From assembly GCA_030654015.1 (NCBI GenBank), contig JAURYI010000101.1, positions 1-33,463 on the forward strand: a DNA stretch of 33,463 nucleotides, given 5' to 3'. Position numbers and translations under genes: made by a program. The notes under the pieces are model-generated. The model saw only the letters and a program-made list of their open reading frames with translations. It searched no databases and had not been told where the DNA came from. The stretch is from Methylococcales bacterium. GTDB taxonomy: Bacteria; Pseudomonadota; Gammaproteobacteria; Methylococcales; Methylomonadaceae. This document shows positions 17,098-25,393 of this stretch, one piece after another (the stretch's first letter is position 1; every line of letters starts with the position of its first letter).

Positions 17098-18390
17098 TTA
17101 CAAATTCGCAATAATGACATCAGCAAATTCACTGCACTTCACTTCCGTTGCCCCGTCCATCAAACGGGCAAAATCATAAGTGACGTGTTTACTGGCAATC
17201 GCCGCATCCATCGCGCTGATAATCGCATCGGCGGCTTCTGTCCAGCCCATATAACGCAACATCATTTCCCCCGACAAAATCAACGAACCCGGATTGACTT
17301 TGTCCAGATCGGCGTATTTAGGCGCAGTGCCGTGCGTGGCTTCAAACACCGCTACACCTGTGTCGTAATTGATATTACCACCAGGTGCAATACCGATACC
17401 GCCGACTTGGGCGGCTAAGGCATCGGATAAATAATCGCCGTTTAAATTCAGCGTGGCAATCACATCAAACTCATCGGGACGGGTTAATACCTGTTGCAAG
17501 GCAATATCGGCAATCGCGTCTTTGATTAAAATGCGACCACTTGCCAGCGCGTCTTTCTGTTCCTGATTAGCGACGGTTTCACCGTGCGCGGCGCGGGTGC
17601 GTTCCCATTGCGACCAAGTGTAAGTCTGTTCGCCATACTCGCGTTCTGCCAATGCGTAAGCCCAGTTACGAAACGCACCTTCAGTGAATTTCATGATATT
17701 GCCTTTATGGACAATGGTGACGCTTTTACGTTTATTGACAATCGCGTACTCAATGGCTGAGCGCACAAGCCGCTCTGTACCTTGTTGGGACACAGGTTTA
17801 ACGCCAATGCCTGAGGTGTCTGGAAAACGAATTTTTGCGTATTGTTTAGGAAAATTTTCCTGTAAAAAATGCAAAAATAACGCCGCATCCGCACTGCCCT
17901 GTTCAAATTCGATACCCGCATAAATGTCTTCAGTGTTTTCTCGAAAAATCACCATATCCACCGATTCGGGTTTTTTGACAGGCGACGGCACGCCGTTAAA
18001 CCAGCGCACAGGACGCAGGCACACATACATATCCAGCCGCTGCCGCAATGCCACGTTTAATGAGCTGATGCCGCCGCCGATAGGTGTGGTCAACGGGCCT
18101 TTAATAGACACCAGATATTCCTGACACGCTTCTACTGTTTCACTGGGCAGCCATGTATCAAACAGGCGAAACGCCTTTTCACCTGCATACACTTCGAGCC
18201 ACTGAATTTGTCGCTGTCCGAAATAGGTTTTGGCAACCGCCGCATCCAATACGCGCACGGTTGCCCGCCATATATCAGCACCCGTACCGTCACCCTCGAT
18301 ATAGGGCACAATGGGATTATTCGGCACGACGAGCTTGTGGTTTTGTATGATGATGGGACTGCCGTTTACTGGGGGGGTAAGTGTAGTCAT
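17098..18390 (-). CDS. icd: NADP-dependent isocitrate dehydrogenase
   Basis: Icd converts isocitrate to 2-oxoglutarate in the TCA cycle and supplies NADPH. At 430 residues it is the length of the E. coli-type enzyme. The substrate loop [20 protein letters not shown] and the [18 protein letters not shown] block are present. After HGTAP come K and Y, with V a few residues later ([12 protein letters not shown]), the residues that mark NADP use in this family. AGGAG lies seven bases before the ATG. It is divergent from the NAD-type isozyme, so the two cofactor forms may be controlled from one 188-base region. Confidence 0.97.
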   Translation of the reverse strand: MTTLTPPVNGSPIIIQNHKLVVPNNPIVPYIEGDGTGADIWRATVRVLDAAVAKTYFGQRQIQWLEVYAGEKAFRLFDTWLPSETVEACQEYLVSIKGPLTTPIGGGISSLNVALRQRLDMYVCLRPVRWFNGVPSPVKKPESVDMVIFRENTEDIYAGIEFEQGSADAALFLHFLQENFPKQYAKIRFPDTSGIGVKPVSQQGTERLVRSAIEYAIVNKRKSVTIVHKGNIMKFTEGAFRNWAYALAEREYGEQTYTWSQWERTRAAHGETVANQEQKDALASGRILIKDAIADIALQQVLTRPDEFDVIATLNLNGDYLSDALAAQVGGIGIAPGGNINYDTGVAVFEATHGTAPKYADLDKVNPGSLILSGEMMLRYMGWTEAADAIISAMDAAIASKHVTYDFARLMDGATEVKCSEFADVIIANL

Positions 18391-18578
18391 AGATAGCTCC
18401 TGAATGAAGGTCTGTGTTTCTTTTTGATGAATACGAAAAAAGCGAACGGTTCTTCAATTATTTAATTCAACCTTCGTGATTTTACACGCTATCAACCATA
18501 AATCGAGCTTAGTTTTCTATGAATCCCGCGTCATTTCTGTGTATGATTGTATTTCTATTTAAATCGTGGAGAAAATAA

Positions 18579-19589
18579 ATGCGCATTGTAACGTTGATTA
18601 AAGGGGACGGTATCGGTCCTTCTATTATGGATGAAGCTGTTAAGGTATTAGATGCGTCAGGCGCGAAAATTCAGTGGGAAGAAGCCTATGCTGGTCTGGC
18701 GGCATTTGAAAAATTCGGTAATCCGTTACCCGATGAAACGTTGGCTTCATTTGATAAAACCCGCTTGGCATTTAAAGGCCCGTTGACTACTGTAGTCGGT
18801 TCAGGGTTCAGAAGTATTAACGTGGCATTACGTCAGCAATATGATTTGTATGCCAATGTCCGCCCTGCCAAAAGCTGGCCAGGTATCAAAACCCGTTTTG
18901 AAGATGTTGATATTGTCATCGTCCGCGAAAATACCGAAGGGTTGTATGCAGGACTGGAGCATTATTTAACGCCCAAAAAAGACGTTGCTGAAAGTCTGGC
19001 AGTGGTTACCCGGGTGGCATCAGAGCGTATTGTGCATTATGCGTTTCAATATGCGCGTGACAATCAGCGTAAAAAAGTCACTGTCTGCCATAAAGCCAAT
19101 ATTCTGAAATATACCCAAGGTTTGTTTTTGAATGTCGCCAGAGAAGTAGCTGCGCTATACCCCGACATTGAATTTGACGAAAAAATCGTTGATGCCGCGT
19201 GTATGCACATGGTGATGAATCCGCAACAATTTGATGTCGTCGTCACCACCAATATGTTCGGCGATATTTTGTCGGATTTAACCGCAGGTCTGGTCGGTGG
19301 TTTGGGTTTAATTCCGGGTGCAAACATCGGTGCAGATGCCGCATTGTTTGAAGCGGTACACGGTAGCGCACCTGATATTACTGGCAAAAATCTGGCCAAT
19401 CCAATCGCGGTCATTATGGCGGGTGCGATGATGTTGAATCATATCGGCGAACATGAAGCGGCAAACAGAGTGGTCAACGCAGTAGAAAAAGTGGTCAATG
19501 AAGGTAAATATGTAACGCCTGATTTAAATCCAGCGTCTAAAGCGGGAACGATTGAAATGGGTAATGCAATTGTAGGTGCAATGGCGTAA
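18579..19589 (+). CDS. NAD-type isocitrate dehydrogenase
   Basis: The 336-residue protein belongs to the short isocitrate/isopropylmalate dehydrogenase group. The substrate loop reads GSGFRSINVALRQQYDLYANVRP; serine and asparagine in this loop favour isocitrate over isopropylmalate. The cofactor region reads HGSAPDITGKNLANP, with D, I and A at the positions where the adjacent Icd has K, Y and V, the classic NAD signature. It would make NADH from the same reaction as its divergent neighbour. GGAG precedes the ATG. No leu genes are nearby, which argues against leuB. It ends at a clear terminator. Confidence 0.9.
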   Translation: MRIVTLIKGDGIGPSIMDEAVKVLDASGAKIQWEEAYAGLAAFEKFGNPLPDETLASFDKTRLAFKGPLTTVVGSGFRSINVALRQQYDLYANVRPAKSWPGIKTRFEDVDIVIVRENTEGLYAGLEHYLTPKKDVAESLAVVTRVASERIVHYAFQYARDNQRKKVTVCHKANILKYTQGLFLNVAREVAALYPDIEFDEKIVDAACMHMVMNPQQFDVVVTTNMFGDILSDLTAGLVGGLGLIPGANIGADAALFEAVHGSAPDITGKNLANPIAVIMAGAMMLNHIGEHEAANRVVNAVEKVVNEGKYVTPDLNPASKAGTIEMGNAIVGAMA

Positions 19590-19595
19590 GCCTTA

Positions 19596-19624
19596 GGGTG
19601 GGCAAGCGTTTGCCCACCCCTTTT
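19596..19624 (+). terminator. Intrinsic terminator of the NAD-type isocitrate dehydrogenase gene
   Basis: GGGTGGGCAA (19596-19605) pairs with TTGCCCACCC (19610-19619) around a GCGT loop, followed by C and four T residues. It starts seven bases after the stop. The symmetric stem could also stop the convergent minus-strand gene. Confidence 0.85.
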
Positions 19625-19647
19625 AGTAGCGAACGGAGAGCAAGTTG

Positions 19648-19998
19648 TTACCCTGTATTTTTATCCAAATCGTTAAAATCCGTTAGATAAATATCCTGAA
19701 GCAAACGTCTTTCTCCCGCTGTTAAAGCAAGTCGCTTATGCGTGAACTCAGGCTCAAGAACTTCATTTGACAGTTCTCTATCTTCCTGCCGCCTGATTAT
19801 TTTACGGCGATCTTCTGCTGGACAGTCAAGATTATTATCCGTCATGAATGCCAACCACTCAGGTGAACCGAACTGATAAGAAATTTTACGCCTGTCAAAA
19901 ACCCGCCCTATTGTTGATGATTGCAGTAATTTTTTACGCAAATCAATTACGTTCATTATTGTCGTTCTCGGCTCTAATATTTTGTGATTTATTAACAT
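19648..19998 (-). CDS. Hypothetical basic protein
   Basis: I do not recognise this protein (116 residues from the first ATG). An internal ATG at 19954-19956 would give 102 residues starting MNVIDLRKKLLQSS and is an equally likely start, as neither has a clear ribosome site. It is hydrophilic and rich in Arg, Lys, Asp and Glu, with two DRRK stretches (VFDRRKISY and AEDRRKIIRR) and no membrane segment. The C-terminal half looks helical. It stands alone between the isocitrate dehydrogenase terminator and a palindromic repeat. Coding seems likely from frame length and composition only. Confidence 0.55.
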   Translation of the reverse strand: MLINHKILEPRTTIMNVIDLRKKLLQSSTIGRVFDRRKISYQFGSPEWLAFMTDNNLDCPAEDRRKIIRRQEDRELSNEVLEPEFTHKRLALTAGERRLLQDIYLTDFNDLDKNTG

Positions 19999-20097
19999 AA
20001 TGAATCAAGAATAGAAGACGTTTGGATAAAATACAACAACACGACCAATTTAGTGCGCGACGGGTAGAGTAATGACTTAAGGTTGTGGCAACAACAT

Positions 20098-20132
20098 GAA
20101 TGACTGCCCGTCGTTTAAAGGACTGGCAGTCA
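20098..20132. repeat. ATGACTGCC palindrome element, degenerate copy
   Basis: GAATGACTGCCCGTCGTT faces AAGGACTGGCAGTCAT around a TA centre, with two mismatched positions in the left arm. It is the same element as the perfect copy at 25356-25393. It lies just downstream of the minus-strand metallo-beta-lactamase-fold gene. Confidence 0.75.
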
Positions 20133-20178
20133 TAAAAATAACGGCTTTAATAGGTCGCCCACGGCTGAAAATACGCAA

Positions 20179-20778
20179 TTATAAAGAGCGAGCCAAACGG
20201 TGTAACGCTTCACTGCCATGACTGAATATCGGCCAGCCATCGCCTGTCAACACGGCGGTAATATTGGGCAGTTCCGCCAGACGTTTTACGGATTTTATCG
20301 CTAACGCCTTATCAGTCAGTTTAGCATCAGGCAGTAAACACAGTTCGCCCGCAATATGGCAACGGATTAAATCACCCGTTATCAGCGTGTGATGATCCAA
20401 CAATAATGCCAGTTCACCCGCTGTTTTAGAACCGTGCAGTTGATAGGCAATCAAGCCTGCAAATACTTCTTCTTTATCATGAATCCAATGATCGCAGACG
20501 ATAGGAAAGCGGTCTTCTTCACCCGCAGACGCATACACTAACGCCCCCGTGCTACTGGCAATGTATTCTGCCGCGCGACAGTGATCGCTGTTAGTGATAA
20601 CGATATAATTAACACCGCCCAGACGTTGTAAATGATCGTGATCATGTTCAGACATCGGTAACGGGTCAATCAACACATTACCCGCATCACGCACCCACAA
20701 CACACTATGAAAATCGAGATTACGTTCTTCATTAAACTCAGACCAGCCAAATAAATCTTTTCGGTGTAATTGTTTCAT
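20179..20778 (-). CDS. Metallo-beta-lactamase-fold protein with degenerate zinc motif
   Basis: The 199-residue protein has the MBL-fold order: an N-terminal beta region (SVLWVRDAGNVLIDPLP), the metal motif, a later histidine (QLHGSKTAGELAL, H115) and the GD motif (LITGDLIR, D136). The canonical HxHxDH reads ITNSDH (61-66), so the first two histidines are Ile and Asn while the D and last H remain. One metal site is therefore probably lost or altered, and activity may be changed or absent. It follows the glutaredoxin and DUF1289 genes, 47 bases after the latter. The substrate is unknown. A divergent or specialised hydrolase remains possible. Confidence 0.75.
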   Translation of the reverse strand: MKQLHRKDLFGWSEFNEERNLDFHSVLWVRDAGNVLIDPLPMSEHDHDHLQRLGGVNYIVITNSDHCRAAEYIASSTGALVYASAGEEDRFPIVCDHWIHDKEEVFAGLIAYQLHGSKTAGELALLLDHHTLITGDLIRCHIAGELCLLPDAKLTDKALAIKSVKRLAELPNITAVLTGDGWPIFSHGSEALHRLARSL

Positions 20779-20825
20779 TGCGAATCTCCTCTCTCAATCT
20801 GTTAGGAATACATCAATTATAAAGC

Positions 20826-21026
20826 CTATCCTTTTTGCCGATAATCTTCTTCACGACGGGTCGCATTCGCCAGAAAACACTCGCGCGTTTGTTCATCCAC
20901 CGCACTCCACTGCCTGATTTCCTCAAGTGAGCGAAAACAGCCCAGACAAATATCATCATTATCCAAACAGCAGTTTCGCACGCAAGGTGAGTTTGATAGT
21001 TCATTGACAGCAGTATCAACCGTCAT
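20826..21026 (-). CDS. DUF1289-family small cysteine protein
   Basis: The 66-residue protein matches DUF1289: SPCVRNCCLDNDDICLGCFRSLEEIRQW, with cysteines spaced for zinc or iron-sulfur binding, then a helix ending in RREEDYRQ. Members are small cytoplasmic proteins of unknown role, often annotated as Fe-S-like. Its start overlaps the end of the glutaredoxin gene by four bases (ATGA arrangement), so translation is probably coupled. A second open frame over the same DNA lacks the cysteine motif and is rejected. Confidence 0.85.
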   Translation of the reverse strand: MTVDTAVNELSNSPCVRNCCLDNDDICLGCFRSLEEIRQWSAVDEQTRECFLANATRREEDYRQKG

Positions 21027-21274
21027 AATAACAACTCATCTAATTTCTTCTGCTGCTCTAATGCGTGTAACTCATCAAAGCCGCCGACATGAAAATCGCC
21101 GATATAAATTTGCGGCACGGTGCGTCGGTTGGTTTTACGCATCATTTCTTCGCGCAGCCCCGGCTCGCTGTCAACGTTAATTTCTGTATAGCTCACGCCT
21201 TTTTTATCAAGCAGTCGTTTCGCCATGACACAGTAAGGACATATTTTGGTGGTATAAATAAGGATGTTCGGCAT
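21023..21274 (-). CDS. grxC: Glutaredoxin 3
   Basis: GrxC is a cytoplasmic glutathione-dependent thiol-disulfide oxidoreductase. The 83-residue protein has the dithiol active site CPYC (residues 12-15), the cis-proline segment TVPQIYIGD and the glutathione-binding GGFDEL, as in bacterial Grx3, and is full length. It heads a minus-strand unit with the DUF1289 and MBL-fold genes. Divergent gcvH begins 105 bases away. Confidence 0.95.
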   Translation of the reverse strand: MPNILIYTTKICPYCVMAKRLLDKKGVSYTEINVDSEPGLREEMMRKTNRRTVPQIYIGDFHVGGFDELHALEQQKKLDELLL

Positions 21275-21379
21275 ATTTTATGGCTGTTTGTTAGTATAAT
21301 GTTTTGTAGTTTACCAGAAAGAGGCAAGCTGCTTGCCTTGATCTTTACGTCTTCATTTGATTATTTTTGAGAGCTATCT

Positions 21380-21763
21380 ATGAGTGATTTACCTGAAAAT
21401 TTAAAATATGCACCATCCCATGAATGGGCGCAGTCGGAAGATGATAATGTGGTGCGCGTGGGTATTACCGATTTTGCTCAGGAGCAATTAGGTGATTTGG
21501 TTTATATTGAGTTGCCTGAATTGGGGCGTAAAGTCACGGCAGGCGAGCAATGTGCCGTCGTTGAATCGGTTAAAACCGCCTCGGATTTATACAGTCCTGT
21601 GTCGGGTGAAATTATTGTGATTAATGAGGCTGTGGTGGATGCACCTGAGGAAGTCAATGACAATCCTTACCAGACATGGCTGTTTTGCATTAAAGCGGAC
21701 AATCTGTCCGAATTAGATGCCCTGCTCGATGCCGATGCTTATCAACAATCAATCAACCAATAA
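21380..21763 (+). CDS. gcvH: Glycine cleavage system H protein
   Basis: GcvH carries the aminomethyl group on a lipoyl lysine between the P, T and L proteins of glycine cleavage. The 127-residue protein has the lipoylation site in [12 protein letters not shown] (lysine after SV), the HEWAQ start region and [10 protein letters not shown] near the end. GAGAG precedes the ATG. No gcvT or gcvP is in the window, so it is encoded apart from its partners here. It could also serve as a lipoyl donor or carrier. The next gene, dgkA, starts 13 bases later. Confidence 0.96.
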   Translation: MSDLPENLKYAPSHEWAQSEDDNVVRVGITDFAQEQLGDLVYIELPELGRKVTAGEQCAVVESVKTASDLYSPVSGEIIVINEAVVDAPEEVNDNPYQTWLFCIKADNLSELDALLDADAYQQSINQ

Positions 21764-21776
21764 TTTATTTTATTTT

Positions 21777-22136
21777 ATGGCAAATCCAAATGCAAAAGGC
21801 ATAAAACGCCTTATCAATGCGTGTTTCTTTTCCGTCGCTGGTTTTAAGGCAACGTGGACACATGAAGAGGCGTTCAGACAAGAAGTTGTTTTGTTTATTG
21901 TGACTACGCCGCTGGCAATCTGGCTGGCTAAAAGCAATATTGAAATGCTCCTGCTCATCGGCAGCATCGTGCTGGTAATGCTGGTGGAATTACTCAATTC
22001 AGCAGTAGAAGCAGTGGTTGACCGTGTGGGTTTTGAGCATCACGAATTATCAGGCAGAGCCAAGGATATTGGTTCCGCCGCTGTTATGATGTCCCTGATG
22101 TGGGCTGCGCTCACTTGGGCATTAATTTTATTATAA
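21777..22136 (+). CDS. dgkA: Diacylglycerol kinase
   Basis: DgkA phosphorylates diacylglycerol to phosphatidate in the inner membrane, recycling lipid released during envelope glycan synthesis. From the ATG at 21777 it has 119 residues, the normal size, starting MANPNAKGIKRLINACF. The catalytic signature EEAFRQE is at about residues 28-34 and ELLNSAVEAVVDR at about 69-81, with three membrane helices. An upstream in-frame ATG at 21717 lies inside gcvH and is not needed. The gene lies between gcvH and a PfkB kinase on the same strand, with short gaps. Confidence 0.93.
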   Translation: MANPNAKGIKRLINACFFSVAGFKATWTHEEAFRQEVVLFIVTTPLAIWLAKSNIEMLLLIGSIVLVMLVELLNSAVEAVVDRVGFEHHELSGRAKDIGSAAVMMSLMWAALTWALILL

Positions 22137-22149
22137 AAAGGAGAGATAC

Positions 22150-23085
22150 ATGAGTGCATTAATATGCGGTTCTATGGCTTACGACACTATTATGGTGTTT
22201 CACGATAAATTCAAACATCACATTCTGCCTGAAAAAACCCATATGTTGAACGTGTCGTTTTTAGTGCCGTCCCTGCGTCGTGAATACGGCGGTTGTGCGG
22301 GCAACATCGCCTATAACTTGAATCTGCTGGGTGAAGAGCCGCAGATTATGGCGGTAGTAGGACATGATTTTGAACCGTACAGCGAATGGTTAAGCACGAA
22401 CGGTTTATCAAGCAAATTTATTCATGTGCTGGATAATCATTTCACAGGTCAGGCGTACATAACTACCGACGAAGACGATAACCAAATTACCGCATTTCAC
22501 CCGGGTGCAATGAATTTTTCCCATTTGAATTCCGTCCCTGCAAATAACAGTGACATCAGCATCGGTATCGTCTCGCCCGATGGCAAAGACGGTATGCAAT
22601 TACACGCTGAGCAGTTTGCTGAACTGGAGATTCCGTTTATTTTTGATCCGGGTCAAGGGATGCCGATGTTCAACGGTGCGGAACTGTTGAAATTTATCGA
22701 CCAAGCCACTTGGATGACACTGAACGACTACGAATCTGAAATGATGCAGGAGCGTACAGGCTTATCATTAGAAGAAATGGCAAGCCGCGTAGATGCCTTG
22801 ATTGTCACTTTAGGCAGCAAAGGTTCTAAAATTTACACTCAAGGTCGCGTGATTGATATTCCATCGGCGCAACCCAACGCGCTGTGCGATCCGACAGGTT
22901 GTGGTGATGCGTACCGTGCAGGCTTGTTATACGGTTTGATGAATGATCTGGAATGGGAAGTCACAGGACGTATTGCGTCACTGTTGGGTGCGATGAAAAT
23001 CGAACATCACGGCACACAAAATCACACGTTTGATATGGACAGCTTCAAACAACGCTACCATGAAAACTTCGGGCATTCTTTTTAA
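22150..23085 (+). CDS. PfkB-family carbohydrate/nucleoside kinase
   Basis: The 311-residue protein is a ribokinase/PfkB-fold kinase. The N-terminal substrate region has YGGCAGNIAYNLNLLG (about 42-57) and the C-terminal anion-hole motif is DPTGCGDAYRAGLLYG, with the catalytic aspartate in GCGD. The spacing resembles adenosine kinase-like members found in many proteobacteria, but the substrate cannot be fixed from sequence. GGAGAG lies seven bases before the ATG. It sits 13 bases after dgkA, probably in one transcript with gcvH-dgkA. Confidence 0.88.
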   Translation: MSALICGSMAYDTIMVFHDKFKHHILPEKTHMLNVSFLVPSLRREYGGCAGNIAYNLNLLGEEPQIMAVVGHDFEPYSEWLSTNGLSSKFIHVLDNHFTGQAYITTDEDDNQITAFHPGAMNFSHLNSVPANNSDISIGIVSPDGKDGMQLHAEQFAELEIPFIFDPGQGMPMFNGAELLKFIDQATWMTLNDYESEMMQERTGLSLEEMASRVDALIVTLGSKGSKIYTQGRVIDIPSAQPNALCDPTGCGDAYRAGLLYGLMNDLEWEVTGRIASLLGAMKIEHHGTQNHTFDMDSFKQRYHENFGHSF

Positions 23086-23120
23086 GAAATCACACCCTAC
23101 GGAAGGCAGGTTTAGTGCTT

Positions 23121-23146
23121 GTCTTCCATGCTTTTCGTGGACAATG
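23121..23146. repeat. Partial copy of the TTGTCCACG inverted repeat
   Basis: GTCTTCCATGCTTTTCGTGG followed by ACAAT matches the right half of the element at 549-602, with part of the loop-side arm deleted. It lies between the PfkB kinase and mazG genes. The left arm is missing, so it is a decayed or recombined copy. Confidence 0.6.
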
Positions 23147-23169
23147 AATAACCTGCACCACAGACTTTT

Positions 23170-23979
23170 ATGCTAAAAAACACCCAACAATTATTAGACA
23201 TCATGGCGCAACTGCGACACCCTGACACAGGGTGCGCGTGGGATGTTAAACAGGATTTTACCAGCTTGATTCCCTACGTTATTGAAGAAGCCTACGAAGT
23301 CGCCGATGCTATCGAACGCAATGATTTAGATGATTTACGCTTGGAATTGGGCGACTTATTATTGCAAGTGGTGTTTCATAGCCAGATTGCCGAAGAGCGC
23401 GGTTTGTTCACCTTTGAACAAGTCGCCGCTGGCATTACCGAAAAACTGATACGCCGCCATCCTCATGTATTTGGTGACGCAGTGTTTACTGATGATGCCC
23501 AGCGTCATCAGGCATGGGAACAAGCCAAAGCCGATGAACGACTGGAAAAAACCCGTTCGCTTGAGCCTGTGAGCGTGTTGGCAGGTGTGGCAGGCAATCT
23601 GCCTGCGCTGATTGAATGTGAAAAAATTCAAGACCGCGCCGCACAACATGGTTTTGACTGGAAAACCGTGCCGCCTGTGTTTGATAAGGTCATGGAAGAA
23701 CTGGATGAAATCAAAGAAGCGTGGCAATCAGGCGATCAAGCGCATATTCAGGAAGAAGTCGGCGATTTATTGCTGGTCGCCGTTAATCTGGCGCGTCATC
23801 TCAACGTCAATGCCGAAGCCGCTCTCAAACAAAGCACCAAAAAATTCGCTAAACGCTTTAATTATATTGAACAACAAGTGGAAGCCTCTGGTCGCAGTTT
23901 GAGGGATTGTGAGTTAGATGAACTGGATGCGTTTTGGAATGAGGCAAAGGTGGTTTTGAAAACGACGCAACTGAGTTAA
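23170..23979 (+). CDS. mazG: Nucleoside triphosphate pyrophosphohydrolase MazG
   Basis: MazG hydrolyses nucleoside triphosphates to monophosphates and pyrophosphate, cleaning the nucleotide pool and modulating ppGpp-linked stress. The 269-residue protein has two MazG domains. The first has EEAYEVADAIERNDLDDLRLELGDLLLQ (EExxE and ExxD metal ligands), the second EEVGDLLLVAVNLAR near 195-215. The conserved CAWDVKQDFTSLIPY start region is present. It is full length for the E. coli-type enzyme. No mazEF toxin pair is adjacent. Confidence 0.95.
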   Translation: MLKNTQQLLDIMAQLRHPDTGCAWDVKQDFTSLIPYVIEEAYEVADAIERNDLDDLRLELGDLLLQVVFHSQIAEERGLFTFEQVAAGITEKLIRRHPHVFGDAVFTDDAQRHQAWEQAKADERLEKTRSLEPVSVLAGVAGNLPALIECEKIQDRAAQHGFDWKTVPPVFDKVMEELDEIKEAWQSGDQAHIQEEVGDLLLVAVNLARHLNVNAEAALKQSTKKFAKRFNYIEQQVEASGRSLRDCELDELDAFWNEAKVVLKTTQLS

Positions 23980-23984
23980 TTATC

Positions 23985-24012
23985 GAGAGTTCACACTTGG
24001 GTTTGAACTCTC
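23985..24012. repeat. GAGAGTTCA hairpin
   Basis: GAGAGTTCACAC (23985-23996) pairs with GTTTGAACTCTC (24001-24012) with one mismatch and a TTGG loop. It begins six bases after the mazG stop and may terminate mazG, leaving mltA on its own promoter. It is similar in style to the TACAAACC palindromes but not the same sequence. Confidence 0.65.
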
Positions 24013-24107
24013 ACTATCCTAATATTGTCTTCGACTACTGCAAATCAATCATCCAACAGACTTATTCCATCACTCGGATAACACCCTCTTTTATCAGGAA
24101 ACATAGT

Positions 24108-25322
24108 ATGAAACTACACCCCGTTCGCCACACCGCGCTATTGGCGTTATTGTTACTCGGTGGCTGTTCTGAAACACAGGTAGTCACCCAAGCCCCCGTG
24201 TTTGAGCCTTATCAGCCTATAAATCAACCGACCAAGCCACCTGTTACCATTTATCAGCCCAGCACACAGGGCGTATCGGAAGCCGCTACACCGCCTGTCA
24301 TCACAGGTGCGCCTATCAGCACCAGAGTCGGCAATGTGCAACTGCATCCCAGCGATTTTAATGTACTGGCAGGCTGGATGACGGACGATCACGTTGCCGC
24401 ATTCAAAGCCTTTAAACATTCCTGTAAACGCTGGAACGCTATGCCTGCTGATAAAGTGCTGAGCGGTTCATTTCATTTAGGGCGCATTGCTGATTGGCAG
24501 AAAGTCTGCTCCAAGCCCGTCATGCGCGGACAAGAACGCCAATTTTTTGAACAGTGGTTCAAGCCTTACGCAGTCAGTGAGAACGGTCAATTTGATGGAA
24601 TGTTTACAGGCTATTATTTGCCTGAGTTGCATGGCTCACGCGTCCGATCTGCTCGTTATGATGTGCCTATCTACCGTATGCCCAGCGGCGGATTGCGCAA
24701 TTTCAGCCGCGCCCAAATCAAAGCAGGTGCATTAGAGGGTAAAGGTCTGGAATTATTGTGGGTCGATAATTACATTGATGCCTTTTTTATGGAAGTCCAA
24801 GGTTCAGGGCGTGTCGTCATGGAAGATGGCAGTATTGTCGGCTTGGGTTTTGCAGGCGGTAACGGGCATGAATATTATGCAATCGGTAAAACGCTGGTCA
24901 ATAACGGCGAAATTGCCAAAGCCGATATTTCCATGCAGACCATCCGCGCGTGGATAGAGCAGCACGCGGTTGAAGGTGAGCAACTGATGCTCAGCAATGC
25001 TTCGTATGTGTATTTTCGCTATACGCCTGTAGATCCGAATGTCGGGCCGGCGGGTGCAATGGCAGTGCCGCTGACTGCGCAACACAGCTTGGCTATCGAC
25101 CATAAAAATCTGCCTTATGGCATTCCTATCTGGCTGGATGCCGACCACCCTGTCCAAGGCAAACGCCTACAACGCTTACTGATGGCACAAGACACGGGCG
25201 GCGCGATTAAAGGCGTGATTCGTGGTGATGTCTATTGGGGACAAGGTGCAGAAGCTGGTCAAATGGCAGGCCCGATGAAATCGAAAGGACATTACTTTTT
25301 GTTGGTGCCGCGTAATATTTAG
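24108..25322 (+). CDS. mltA: Membrane-bound lytic murein transglycosylase A
   Basis: MltA cleaves peptidoglycan glycan strands to 1,6-anhydro ends from the outer-membrane lipoprotein position. From the ATG at 24108 it has 404 residues and a typical lipoprotein signal (LLALLLLGGC, lipid-modified Cys at the lipobox). After a Pro/Thr-rich linker come the MltA segments: FTGYYLPELHGSR, VQGSGRVVMEDG and AIGKTLV. The C-terminal 3D domain follows, with its aspartates in IDHKNLPYGIPIWLDAD, QDTGGAIKG and DVYWGQG. An earlier ATG at 23997 would bury the signal peptide. CAGGAAA precedes the chosen start. Confidence 0.95.
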   Translation: MKLHPVRHTALLALLLLGGCSETQVVTQAPVFEPYQPINQPTKPPVTIYQPSTQGVSEAATPPVITGAPISTRVGNVQLHPSDFNVLAGWMTDDHVAAFKAFKHSCKRWNAMPADKVLSGSFHLGRIADWQKVCSKPVMRGQERQFFEQWFKPYAVSENGQFDGMFTGYYLPELHGSRVRSARYDVPIYRMPSGGLRNFSRAQIKAGALEGKGLELLWVDNYIDAFFMEVQGSGRVVMEDGSIVGLGFAGGNGHEYYAIGKTLVNNGEIAKADISMQTIRAWIEQHAVEGEQLMLSNASYVYFRYTPVDPNVGPAGAMAVPLTAQHSLAIDHKNLPYGIPIWLDADHPVQGKRLQRLLMAQDTGGAIKGVIRGDVYWGQGAEAGQMAGPMKSKGHYFLLVPRNI

Positions 25323-25355
25323 TGATTGATACCAGAAAATCTGTTGTAACACGCT

Positions 25356-25393
25356 GAATGACTGCCAGTCCTTGAAAGGACTGGCAGTCATTC
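25356..25393. repeat. ATGACTGCC palindrome element, perfect copy; bidirectional terminator candidate
   Basis: GAATGACTGCCAGTCCTT (25356-25373) and its exact complement (25376-25393) form a perfect 18-bp stem with a two-base GA loop. It lies between convergent mltA and the cytochrome gene and overlaps two bases of the latter's stop codon. A degenerate copy is at 20098-20132. Confidence 0.88.

Noticed and set aside
18579-19589. leuB (3-isopropylmalate dehydrogenase) as the identity of the short dehydrogenase
   Set aside because: The substrate loop carries the isocitrate-type SxN residues and no leucine genes are nearby; NAD-type isocitrate dehydrogenase fits better.
20813-21019. An alternative 68-codon frame overlapping the DUF1289 gene
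   Set aside because: The other frame has the four-cysteine DUF1289 motif and couples to grxC by ATGA; this one has neither.
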